From positions 1 through 64,000 of the forward strand of contig CAUUCL010000003.1 in the NCBI GenBank assembly GCA_963543845.1: DNA of 64,000 bases, given 5' to 3'. Source of the DNA: CAUTNH01 sp963543845 (lineage in GTDB: Bacteria; Bacillota_I; Bacilli_A; Acholeplasmatales; Acholeplasmataceae). The notes below the pieces were generated by a model that was not told where the DNA came from, searched no databases, and saw only the letters and a list, made by a program, of their open reading frames with translations. Both the position numbers and the translations under genes were made by a program. Position 1 is the stretch's first letter, and the number at the start of each line of letters is the position of its first letter. Of this stretch, positions 17,201 through 25,065 are shown one piece after another.

Positions 17201-18698
17201 CTAATACTGAGCCTTTTATAAAATCTAAGAATTTAGGCAAAACATTCTCAATATAATCGGCTTTGTCAAGCTCATCTTTATCGATATTAGTTATTTTAAA
17301 TATTTTTTCAGATACAACCTGTCTTGGCTTTATAAGTTTTGAAAACTCAGAAACTTTAAAACCTTTAGAAATTTTAACGGCTCCTATTTCAATTATCTCA
17401 TCATAATTTTTAGAAAGTCCTGTCGCCTCAACGTCAAATACAACATAATCTTGATTTACCAAGTTAAAATCTTCTTTACTTGATACAATTTTAAATTCAT
17501 CCTCATATACAAGGGATATCTCGGTTCCATAAATAGGTTTAATATTATATTTTTTACAAGCCTTTGAAAACTCAGGAAATGCAGCAACTGTATCAATGTC
17601 TGTAATTGCAATTGCCTTATGGTTGAAACTTGCGGCAAGCCTTACATAATCACTTGCAGATGCGACACCATCTAGATTGCTCATTTTAGTATGAACTGAA
17701 AGTTCAACTCTTTTTTCATCTGATACATCTTGCCTAATTTCAGTTTCAGGAGCTTTAATATTTTCGATACTATCAGCTAATAAAACTATATCTTTCGCAA
17801 AATTATCCATTTGGATTTTACCTTTTGCACTAACATAATCATCATCTTTAAAAGTTGTTACTTGGCTTTCATTATCTCTTATAAATTTTTTCACAAGGAT
17901 TGTATCATTTTCATTAGTTAGTAAAAAAGAAAGCATACTTGTTGTTTTTAATTTGTTTATTTTTAAATCACTAATATAACCTAATACCTCAACATATACA
18001 GGCTCTTTTTTAGAGATATATAAATCAAACTCAGTTAAGTTTTTAGGAATTTTAAAAATATCTATTTGCTCATATTTTCTATTTTGCCTAATATAATTTT
18101 CTCTTGATGATACCTTACTCTTTGGTCCTTCATTTTTTAACTCTTCTTTAATTAAGTCAAGTTTTTTATTAAGCATCTCTTTTTCTATTTTATTTTTCTT
18201 TTCTAGCTTTTCAGATAATGATTCAATACTCTCGTCAATTTCAACTTTAACATCAACAAAAATTCCTATTTTTGAAAACTCATTTTTAATAGGAATTAAA
18301 AACTGCTGAATATGGCTAAAGTCTTTACCACAGATAATATATAATGTATTTGTATCTTGATTATATTTGGTTTTATAATCTATTAAATATCCGATGGTTG
18401 GCTTTGTTTTTTCAATATTTTTTATAATGTGGGAATAATAATCGGCAAAATAGTTAGAAAACTCCAAAATACTTTGGTATTTGATATTAAAATTTATATT
18501 GTTATAAATCTTATCAAAAAAAGAAAATTTAGCAGCCTCGATAAATTTTATATAATCAATTAACGGAACGATATTAGAAAAGATGATATTAACATCTAAA
18601 TTATTATCACAATCTAATTCTAAATCTTCGAGTTGAGAATCTTTAATTATACTATTTGAAAATCCATTTTGCTCAATGAATATTTTCCATTTATTCAT
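14208..18698 (-). CDS. polC: DNA polymerase III alpha subunit, PolC type
   Basis: 1496-residue replicative DNA polymerase of the Gram-positive type with built-in proofreading. Order: N-terminal and OB domains (1-320), PHP domain split around the exonuclease, DEDD exonuclease (419-585; FDVEATG with D422/E424), PHP remainder (to about 745), zinc-finger cysteines and the catalytic PDIDLNFSG, then finger and HhH regions. The polymerase and exonuclease motifs are intact. The PHP domain is not canonical: the usual ELHLHT is ELSVHT (S334), TDH is TDI (I368) and the later VHYL is VYYL (Y734). It is last in an nrdD-nrdG-polC series with gaps of 1 and 9 bases. Confidence 0.96.
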   Translation of the reverse strand: MNKWKIFIEQNGFSNSIIKDSQLEDLELDCDNNLDVNIIFSNIVPLIDYIKFIEAAKFSFFDKIYNNINFNIKYQSILEFSNYFADYYSHIIKNIEKTKPTIGYLIDYKTKYNQDTNTLYIICGKDFSHIQQFLIPIKNEFSKIGIFVDVKVEIDESIESLSEKLEKKNKIEKEMLNKKLDLIKEELKNEGPKSKVSSRENYIRQNRKYEQIDIFKIPKNLTEFDLYISKKEPVYVEVLGYISDLKINKLKTTSMLSFLLTNENDTILVKKFIRDNESQVTTFKDDDYVSAKGKIQMDNFAKDIVLLADSIENIKAPETEIRQDVSDEKRVELSVHTKMSNLDGVASASDYVRLAASFNHKAIAITDIDTVAAFPEFSKACKKYNIKPIYGTEISLVYEDEFKIVSSKEDFNLVNQDYVVFDVEATGLSKNYDEIIEIGAVKISKGFKVSEFSKLIKPRQVVSEKIFKITNIDKDELDKADYIENVLPKFLDFIKGSVLVAHNAKYDIGMLRESVKRLTGKKMEFSYIDTLTMSQYFLNGDLKRFGLDAICKYFKVKLDGHHRAYNDALATSECFIKMLNVLPSDIKSAYNLRDYILKNNDGYKYLIPYKVSLLAKNQNGYRDIFKLLSYSLTDYFYKRARIPSLLLEKLRENILVGSGGEFGPVFQAAYFLTDEELEKYIKRFDYIEISPRECYLHLIEDLDTKGEAVISDIQRRIIEISQKLKKPVVATGDVYYLEKEDKIYRSLFIRSPKVGGGIHYLKKYNEKPDCFFRTTSEMLNSFPNLSYEKVYEIVVKNPNKIKDKVDNVNAFGDTLFSLDDNVFSKNLKIPSVCDEVKRLVKENIEKKYGKAFHPEIRKRIEHEIKIITKNNYAPIYYIAYLLVQKSLKDGYVVGSRGSVGSSFVATILDITEVNPLAPHYYCPNGDYQAFEVNEQSEIDKLSDSEKIINNNLKAAKCGFDLKKCTCPRCGALLKGDGHDIPFETFLGFDGDKIPDIDLNFSGEYQAKAHEYVRELLGKEKTLRAGVIQTVAEKNAFGYVTGYLQENPSISIRRARQEFMAKKIQGVQRSTGQHPGGIVVIPENISVYDITPVQYPADDVTSSWKTTHFDYHSIESNLLKLDILGHDDPTIIRFIMNYVWKNPDKFPFDSVKDIPLNDPRVYDLFKSTKELNLISNEIFSEVGTYGVPELGTPFVREMLTQIKPRDFSNLVKVSGLSHGEGIWLGNGDTLVKGTEDGIKIPFNDIIGCRDDIMTTLINKYKINPLTSFNIMEFIRKGKPSSDIKKWLEYEKILKENNVPNWYIKSASKIKYMFPKAHATAYVLMAIRIAWFKINYPLIFYAAFFSKRVDQFDHEIMVAGYNAIFNKLSELKSNKDKNAKDTSLQTTLEVALEMTSRGFNFVRADIYKSDSNDFLIEDEKSLRMPFKAVDMLGIETAKKIVEEREKTPFLNKDDAKKRGSINKTVFETLEKIGALSDISDEKYVEDDKLLNSLFTANI

Positions 18699-18708
18699 AA
18701 ATTCCCCT

Positions 18709-19215
18709 TTAAAAATTATTTATTACTACTAGTTTATTTTCTTTTAGTGTTTTTTTTACATCTACTATCCTTTGGTTAGATGAGCCTCTAAATAATAGAT
18801 CAAGACTTAACTTATCATACTCAAATGGACCATCTATTAAATAATCAAGACTGTTTAAAAAATTAATTTGATCTTTTTGATTTTTTTTTATTATCTCTTC
18901 TATATAATACCCACTATATGAAAGACAATCAAGACCAAGACTTTTAGCGTACTTAGAAATTAAGTAGCATTTTCTAGCTTGTAAAAAAGGCTCTCCTCCT
19001 GAGAAGGTAATTCCTTTTATTAAAGGATTTTTTTTTATTTCTTCTTTTATTTTTCTAATACTTTTTAAATATCCCGCTTTTAAATCTCTAGTTTCAGGAT
19101 TATGACACATATAGCAACTTTTAAGGCAACCTTGTGTAAATAATACATACCTTAAACCAGGTCCATCTACTATTGACTCACTTATTATTCCAGATAATCT
19201 TATTTTTTCAAACAT
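18709..19215 (-). CDS. nrdG: anaerobic ribonucleotide reductase activating protein
   Basis: 168-residue radical-SAM activase that puts the glycyl radical on NrdD. The iron-sulfur cluster motif CLKSCYMC (CxxxCxxC) lies at about residues 30-37, and FSGGEPF (about 72-78) is the SAM-contact GGE motif. Length is normal for NrdG. The start lies 1 base after the nrdD stop, so the two are translationally coupled, and polC follows after 9 bases. The enzyme works only without oxygen. Confidence 0.95.
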   Translation of the reverse strand: MFEKIRLSGIISESIVDGPGLRYVLFTQGCLKSCYMCHNPETRDLKAGYLKSIRKIKEEIKKNPLIKGITFSGGEPFLQARKCYLISKYAKSLGLDCLSYSGYYIEEIIKKNQKDQINFLNSLDYLIDGPFEYDKLSLDLLFRGSSNQRIVDVKKTLKENKLVVINNF

Positions 19216-19216
19216 T

Positions 19217-21517
19217 TTATTTTTTCAAAGATGAATGCTTTACTCTTTCCATAACTTCGCTTTTCTTAGCATCGTTAAATCTATCAAGAGTTCCAACTAG
19301 ATAGCCTGTGATTCTTCTTATCCTATCAAATGGTTTATCAATTTCCTCATATCTTCCACATCCTGGGCAAACATCATTTATTATTCCATGATATCCACAT
19401 ACAGGATCAAAATCAACCGAGTGATTTATTGAGCCATAGCCAACACCCTTTTCTTTCATATGTCTTATGATTTTTTCAAAAGCATCTAAATTCTTTGATG
19501 TATCTCCATCAAGTTCAACATAAGAAATATGTCCTGCATTTGTAAGCTCATGGTATGGCGCTTCAATGTTTATCTTATCATATGCAGTAAGGTTATAGTA
19601 AACTGGGACATGGAATGAATTAGTGTAAAAATTATGACTTGTAACATCTTTAATATTTCCAAATCTTTTTCTATCTAATTTAACAAATCTACCAGATAAG
19701 CCCTCTGCTGGTGTTGCTAAAAGAGAAAAGTTTAATCCAGTCTCTTTTGCTTTTTTATCCATTCTGGCTCTCATATGAGAGATTATCTCAAGACCTAGTT
19801 TTTGGGATTGCTCGCTTTCACCATGATGTTTACCTGTTAAAGATTTTAAAGCCTCAGCAAGACCAATAAATCCAACTGATAATGTTCCATGGTTTATAAC
19901 TTTTTCAATAGTCTCTCTTTTTTCTAGTTTTTCAGAATCAAGCCAAATACCTTCCCCCATTAAAAATGGAAAATTATAAACCTTTCTCTTTTTTTGGATT
20001 TCATATCTTTCAAGAAGTTGTTCAATCACAAGATCTATTTTCTCATCTAAAAGCTTATAAAAATCAGGAATATTATTTGTTAAAAGAGCAATTCTTGGAA
20101 GGTTTATACTAGTAAACGAAAGATTACCTCTACCTGTTACAATTTCTCTTTTTTTATCAAACTCATTTCCAATTACTCTTGTCCTGCAGCCCATATAAGC
20201 TATTTCAGTATCAATATTTCCTTTTTTATAATACTTAATATTAAAAGGTGCATCAATAAATGAAAAGTTAGGAAATAATCTTTTTGATGAGGTTTCAATT
20301 GCCATTTTAAATAAATCATAGTTAGGATCTTCAGGATTATAATTTATTCCTTCTTTTACTTTAAATATTTGAATTGGGAAAATTGCAATTTCGCCCTTTC
20401 CAAGACCCTCATTAGTTGCTCTTAAAATTTGCCTTACAACAAGTCTACCCTCATTTGATGTATCAGTTCCATAATTAAGTGATGAAAATGGAACTTGTGC
20501 CCCTGCACGAGAGTGCATGGTATTTAGATTATGAATTAAAGACTCCATCGCTTGATATGTATCATTTTCAACTTCCTTAGTCGCATTTTCATATGAAAAC
20601 TCTAAAGCCTTATCAATATTTTTATCATTTACCTTTTTTCTTATCTCATCTAAAATATTTCTATTTAAATACTCGGGTAAAATTTTAGCCTCTTTTTTTA
20701 TCTCATCTAAAAGTTTTTTAGCATCTAAACTAATTCCTAAAAGATTAAATGCTTTTTCAAGATTTTGTAAAAACCTTTTTTGATATGAAAGTCTTACTCC
20801 ATCTGAAAGATAGTAATCAAAAGCTGGAACACTTTGCCCACCGTGCATATCGTTTTGATTTGACTGAATTGCAATAGCGGTTAATGCTGCATATGTTTGA
20901 ATTGATTTTGGTTTTCTAATACTACCATGACCTGTTTCAAAACCATTTTTAAAAAGCTTAGATAAATCTATTTGGCAACATGTTAAAGTTAGTGTTAAAA
21001 AATCTAAATCATGAATATGGATATCCCCATCTTCATGAGCCTTAGCGTGCTTAGGATTAAGCACAAATAACTTATTAAAAGCCTTAGCACCCTCACTACC
21101 ATATTGAAGCATAGCCCCCATCGGAGTATCTGAGTTTACATTGGCATTTTCTCTTTTCAAATCACTTTCTGTGCTTTTTAAATTAGCAATATCCTTGTAT
21201 GTTTTCATCAGTCTTTCTGATGAATTTCTAATATGCTCTCTTTCTTTTCTATATAAAATATATGACTTTGCAACATCAAAGTAGTTAGAGTTCATTAAAA
21301 CTTTTTCTACAATATCTTGAGTTTTTTCAACAGTCGGAACTTTGCCATCTGGAAATTCATTTTGAAGCTCGTTTACAACACTAAAACAAAGACGTTCTAA
21401 CTTTTCATCTGATATGTTAATTTTGCACGAAATAAATGCTTTATCAATCGCATTTTTTATCTTGTCACAGTTAAAAGTTGTATACCTTCCATCTCTTTTT
21501 TTAATTTTTGTAAACAT
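19217..21517 (-). CDS. nrdD: class III (anaerobic) ribonucleoside-triphosphate reductase
   Basis: 766-residue oxygen-sensitive reductase that makes dNTPs from NTPs. It has an N-terminal ATP-cone allosteric domain (about 1-95), the reductase barrel, and near the C-terminus a zinc site (CGYHG..CPGCG) followed by RITGYLVG, with the glycyl-radical residue at G738. It heads the unit with nrdG and polC and has a clear promoter upstream. No class I or II reductase is in this window. The ATG is preceded by TTAGGAGGATG. Confidence 0.96.
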   Translation of the reverse strand: MFTKIKKRDGRYTTFNCDKIKNAIDKAFISCKINISDEKLERLCFSVVNELQNEFPDGKVPTVEKTQDIVEKVLMNSNYFDVAKSYILYRKEREHIRNSSERLMKTYKDIANLKSTESDLKRENANVNSDTPMGAMLQYGSEGAKAFNKLFVLNPKHAKAHEDGDIHIHDLDFLTLTLTCCQIDLSKLFKNGFETGHGSIRKPKSIQTYAALTAIAIQSNQNDMHGGQSVPAFDYYLSDGVRLSYQKRFLQNLEKAFNLLGISLDAKKLLDEIKKEAKILPEYLNRNILDEIRKKVNDKNIDKALEFSYENATKEVENDTYQAMESLIHNLNTMHSRAGAQVPFSSLNYGTDTSNEGRLVVRQILRATNEGLGKGEIAIFPIQIFKVKEGINYNPEDPNYDLFKMAIETSSKRLFPNFSFIDAPFNIKYYKKGNIDTEIAYMGCRTRVIGNEFDKKREIVTGRGNLSFTSINLPRIALLTNNIPDFYKLLDEKIDLVIEQLLERYEIQKKRKVYNFPFLMGEGIWLDSEKLEKRETIEKVINHGTLSVGFIGLAEALKSLTGKHHGESEQSQKLGLEIISHMRARMDKKAKETGLNFSLLATPAEGLSGRFVKLDRKRFGNIKDVTSHNFYTNSFHVPVYYNLTAYDKINIEAPYHELTNAGHISYVELDGDTSKNLDAFEKIIRHMKEKGVGYGSINHSVDFDPVCGYHGIINDVCPGCGRYEEIDKPFDRIRRITGYLVGTLDRFNDAKKSEVMERVKHSSLKK

Positions 21518-21575
21518 ATATTCATCCTCCTAATTTTTAGCAAGTTAACCTCAAAACATTTTTTAGTATATGCTT

Positions 21576-21603
21576 ATTATATAATTTAAAAAATTATTTT
21601 CAA
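21576..21603 (-). promoter_or_regulatory. promoter of the nrdD-nrdG-polC unit
   Basis: Minus strand: TTGAAA (21603-21598), a 16-base spacer, TATAAT (21581-21576), about 60 bases before the nrdD ATG. A convincing NrdR box pair was not found. Confidence 0.7.
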
Positions 21604-21666
21604 TATTTTTAATTTTTTAAAAAAATATGGCTAAATTTGGCTTTTTTACCGATTTTTAAAATAGCC

Positions 21667-21694
21667 ATTAAATGGCTTTGCAAAGCCATTTAAT
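21667..21694. repeat. 28-bp perfect palindrome in the nrdD/orf690 divergent gap
   Basis: Perfect 28-base palindrome centred on GGCTTTGCAAAGCC within a 391-base gene-free AT-rich gap (21518-21908). A second small palindrome, CGCTTTATTAAGCG, lies at 21749-21762. The perfect symmetry with no loop suggests a dimer-binding operator, or a cruciform or terminator-like element upstream of the nrdD promoter. No T-run follows directly. Other than this and the two promoters, nothing coding is seen in the gap. Confidence 0.65.
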
Positions 21695-21895
21695 CAAATT
21701 AAATTTTTGCATTTTTTAAAAGATTTTTAAAGTTTAATTTTTTTATTTCGCTTTATTAAGCGATTATTCTTGCGAGTAAAATTTAAATTATAAACTTAAG
21801 AATTTTTTTTTAATATAAATTTAAAATATTTTATTATTTATAGTCTTATTTATACTTTTTCAAAATATCAAAAACTTAAATTAAGGATGTTTTAA

Positions 21896-21904
21896 TGTTA
21901 TAAT
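21896..21904 (+). promoter_or_regulatory. extended -10 promoter just before orf690
   Basis: TG-T-TATAAT with TATAAT at 21899-21904, only 4 bases before the first ATG (21909) and 10 before the second (21915). If used, the mRNA would be leaderless or nearly so, and the second ATG would be the real start. There is no clear -35. Confidence 0.45.
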
Positions 21905-21908
21905 AAAT

Positions 21909-23981
21909 ATGTTTATGTCAAACTATGAAAAAATAAAAAATAATAGATTGAGAATTATTATTTTAGCCATTTCTTTTATGGCTTTTTTATCTATTGGAAT
22001 AATTTTTTCGGATCTTAATTTTTTAAGTAATCTAAACTCATCTTTAAATGTTTTTTACCTATTTACTGCTATATCATTATCTATTTTATATATATACTTA
22101 AAACCACTTATAAGTCTTCTTTTAACTATCCGCCAAAATTTTACTGTTTCTAAAAAATATTCATACAATGTTTTTTTAAGTGAGTATTCAATAAAAAATA
22201 TTACTAATTTTTTATCTCCTATCACAAAGGATAATTTTAGTAAATATAAAAGCCAAAATGTAGATAATAACGATATAAGAATAAATCAATTGCTGCAGCT
22301 CATTTTTTCTTTCATTATACTATTTACAAGCGGTATATTTTTATTTTTAATAGGATATGATAACCTAAAAAATAATTTATCTTTTTACTTTTATTTTATC
22401 TTTTTAATCCTTGCTAGCTTATTTATTTTTTTAGTTTTTATCTTTAGCTTTTATCTATTTAATTTTAAAGTAAACCCAAATAAGAAAATTTCAAAGTTTG
22501 TAGAAAATTTAAAATTTATACTAGGTGAGTATATATTTAAAAAATACCTTTACTTTTTCATTTTAAAAGTGCTTTCTCTATTTATCTTTTTACTTCCATC
22601 AGTTAGTATTATTTTTTTACTTTATGCTTTTAATATAAATGTTAACTTATACACTGCAGTATCAATAATAGGAGTATTTTTTATTTTTTATCAGGTTATA
22701 GGAATTATTCCTTTTGCAAGATATCTTGTAATTAGTGATTTGATAGCTTATACATATTTAAGTAATTTATTAAATTTAAATTACAAAAATATAATATTTA
22801 TTATTTTGCTATATAGATTTATAAACACATACTTTATGATTTTCACAGGAGAGATATTTGATCTTTTAATTAAATTTAAAAACATAAAACAAGCCGATAT
22901 TTGGAAAGATAGAATAAATAATCTAATCCAGAAAAGATCTAAAAATCTTACCTATAATGCAATTTATCTATCAGATAGATTTGATACTAAAATGTTTTTA
23001 AAACTTTACTCAATTTTAAAGGGATTGAATTTAAACTTTTTAATTATGGCAAATGAGGTTGTAAATGATTCTAAACTTCCTCAAAATGATAATTTTAAAC
23101 TCATTAAAATATATAAATATAACCTAAAACAAAATGTAAGAAAATACATAAAGCTCTATACTCCAGAGATATTCATAACCGATACAACCGAATACTTTGG
23201 ATTAAATAGTAAAAAAATAGCATTTGAAAATAATATCCCATTTTTATATATTCCAAATAGTGAAAAAGATAAAAATAGGAAAATGAAAAAATTTTTAAAT
23301 GCCGCAAGGATTGCAATTTTAAATAATTTAGAAAATCTAGATTTAGTAAAAAATGATAAAATAATAGATGCAAATACCCTTGATTTACAAAGATTTGCAA
23401 ATATAAAAAAAGACTTAGTTAGTAAGTTAAATATCTATAATATTACAAAATTAAAAGAAACGAATTTATCAATTCTTATTATGGATAATCAAAATATTAT
23501 AGATAGTGATTTTTTAAATCATGCTAGAAATAGTAAAAATAAAATCACATTATTTACAAGTAAAAAATACCATAAATCAAAAAATATTAAAATCATAAAA
23601 GGTGATTTTTTAAATCAGAAGGATTTATATAATATATTTAAAAAATATAACTTTGATTTAGTTATTGACCTGCAATATTTTAAAAATAGCCAAGATATTA
23701 TTTTTGCCTATGATTTATTTTTAAATTTAATGATTTCAAACAAGTGCAATTATCATTTGAAAGTTGATTTTGAAAAAAATAATGATTACATACCTAAACT
23801 AGACCCAATTATATATACTGCAACTAAGTTAAAAATACTAAATTTAAAATATCTTAAATTGCCACAAATAAGTTTAAATAAAGATAATATTGAAAATGAT
23901 TTAAAATATTTAAGTATGTTTGATTTTTATAATAAATTAAAATTAGAAATTTATAATCTTGTAAATAATCTAGATTATTAA
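21909..23981 (+). CDS. composite membrane protein, YbhN-like half plus Rossmann-like soluble half
   Basis: 690 residues, not recognised as a known protein. The N-terminal half is a multi-span membrane domain (hydrophobic segments about 15-33, 48-75, 129-149, 158-185, 213-240, 249-268, 294-314) with the general look of the lysylphosphatidylglycerol-synthase/YbhN (UPF0104) fold. Residues about 348-500 look like a glycosyltransferase-B N-lobe (strand-helix repeats, FITDTTEY, NNIPFLYIP). Residues about 518-600 resemble a short-chain epimerase fold (SILIM strand, KGDFLNQKDL, FDLVIDL) but lack the Gly-rich nucleotide loop. The start may be 21915 instead of 21909. It is followed 11 bases later by the Trk genes, probably co-transcribed. 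A role in envelope lipid or glycolipid synthesis is a guess. Confidence 0.6.
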   Translation: MFMSNYEKIKNNRLRIIILAISFMAFLSIGIIFSDLNFLSNLNSSLNVFYLFTAISLSILYIYLKPLISLLLTIRQNFTVSKKYSYNVFLSEYSIKNITNFLSPITKDNFSKYKSQNVDNNDIRINQLLQLIFSFIILFTSGIFLFLIGYDNLKNNLSFYFYFIFLILASLFIFLVFIFSFYLFNFKVNPNKKISKFVENLKFILGEYIFKKYLYFFILKVLSLFIFLLPSVSIIFLLYAFNINVNLYTAVSIIGVFFIFYQVIGIIPFARYLVISDLIAYTYLSNLLNLNYKNIIFIILLYRFINTYFMIFTGEIFDLLIKFKNIKQADIWKDRINNLIQKRSKNLTYNAIYLSDRFDTKMFLKLYSILKGLNLNFLIMANEVVNDSKLPQNDNFKLIKIYKYNLKQNVRKYIKLYTPEIFITDTTEYFGLNSKKIAFENNIPFLYIPNSEKDKNRKMKKFLNAARIAILNNLENLDLVKNDKIIDANTLDLQRFANIKKDLVSKLNIYNITKLKETNLSILIMDNQNIIDSDFLNHARNSKNKITLFTSKKYHKSKNIKIIKGDFLNQKDLYNIFKKYNFDLVIDLQYFKNSQDIIFAYDLFLNLMISNKCNYHLKVDFEKNNDYIPKLDPIIYTATKLKILNLKYLKLPQISLNKDNIENDLKYLSMFDFYNKLKLEIYNLVNNLDY

Positions 23982-23992
23982 AGGAGATAATA

Positions 23993-24403
23993 ATGAAAGA
24001 TTTAATATATGTTATAGGGCTTTCAAAATTTGGAGCAAGTGTTGCTAGTATTCTTTCTGCATGCGGAAAGGATGTTGTAGCAATTGATATTGACAGTAGA
24101 GCCTTTTCAAAACTTGATGAAAATTACGGCGGAATGAAAATTACAGGTGATGCTCTTGATTTAAATTTTCTTGATGAAAGTGAAGTTTCAAAAGCAAGCA
24201 AAGTAGTAATTGCTGTAAAAGATGATAATGCTAATATATTTTTAGCAAATGTTTGTGATGTCATCTTTAAAATTCCTCAAATATATGTAAGATTAAACCG
24301 AAAAGATCAAGAAGGAGTGCTAAATTCTAAAAACATAAAACCAATTTATCCTTTTAGATTATCTCTTGATTATTTTTTAAAAGAACTTGGTGAAGGCAAA
24401 TGA
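23993..24403 (+). CDS. TrkA-N (RCK) protein without C-terminal domain
   Basis: 136-residue protein made of a single RCK nucleotide-binding domain, which in Trk/Ktr systems binds NAD(H) or ATP and gates the potassium channel. The Rossmann start VIGLSKFGASVA (about 7-18) and acidic end of strand 2 (AIDID, 30-34) are present. It ends where a TrkA-C domain would begin, so it is shorter than KtrA (~220). It overlaps the next RCK gene by 4 bases (ATGA). A full system may need both RCK proteins together. The ribosome-binding site AAGGAGATAATA is strong. Confidence 0.85.
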   Translation: MKDLIYVIGLSKFGASVASILSACGKDVVAIDIDSRAFSKLDENYGGMKITGDALDLNFLDESEVSKASKVVIAVKDDNANIFLANVCDVIFKIPQIYVRLNRKDQEGVLNSKNIKPIYPFRLSLDYFLKELGEGK

Positions 24404-25065
24404 AAATAGTAATAGTAAATGGAAGCAATAGTGCTGATTATCTAGTTAAAAGATTTAAAGAAGAAAAGCACCAAGTAATTATTATTAACTCTAAAAATGA
24501 GTGGGCTGAGTATATTAGCAGAAAAAATGCTGTTGATGTTTATGTAGGAGATCCTACTAAGTTATATGTTTTAGAAGATAATAATATTGAAGATGCTAAT
24601 TTGTTTATATCTCTTTCAGATAATGACTGCGAGAATTATGTATCATGTCTAATGGCTAAAAAACTTTTTCATGTCGAAAAAGTTTTATGTTCTGTTTTAA
24701 ACCCTAAGAATGTTGATATTTTCAAAAGACTAGGAATTGATATTGTAATTTCATCAACTCATATTATTGGTGAGACAATTAAAAATATGGTATCAATTTC
24801 TGATATTGTAAGTTCTCTTACATTTGAAAACTCTAAAATTATTATCTCTGAGGTAATATTAAAAAAAGGCGATTTTGCAATTGACAAAGCCTTAAAGGAT
24901 TTAGTCTTTGGTGAAAAATCGACAATATCTTGCATTATAAGAAATAAAAATGTAATTATTCCAAAAGGTTATACTATATTAAATGAAAAAGATAAAATCC
25001 TTTTAGTCTCAACTCCTGATACACAAAATAATGTTGTAAATTATTTAAAAAATGGAAAGATATAA
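24400..25065 (+). CDS. TrkA/KtrA-like potassium uptake regulatory subunit
   Basis: 221 residues with an RCK_N domain (1-~125) and a TrkA-C domain (~135-218), the usual two-domain layout. The N-terminal nucleotide loop is degenerate (VNGSNSADYLV instead of GxGxxG), so ligand binding may fall to the partner RCK protein upstream. Its 3' end overlaps the TrkH gene by 14 bases, showing tight translational coupling of the three-gene potassium cassette. Confidence 0.87.
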   Translation: MKIVIVNGSNSADYLVKRFKEEKHQVIIINSKNEWAEYISRKNAVDVYVGDPTKLYVLEDNNIEDANLFISLSDNDCENYVSCLMAKKLFHVEKVLCSVLNPKNVDIFKRLGIDIVISSTHIIGETIKNMVSISDIVSSLTFENSKIIISEVILKKGDFAIDKALKDLVFGEKSTISCIIRNKNVIIPKGYTILNEKDKILLVSTPDTQNNVVNYLKNGKI

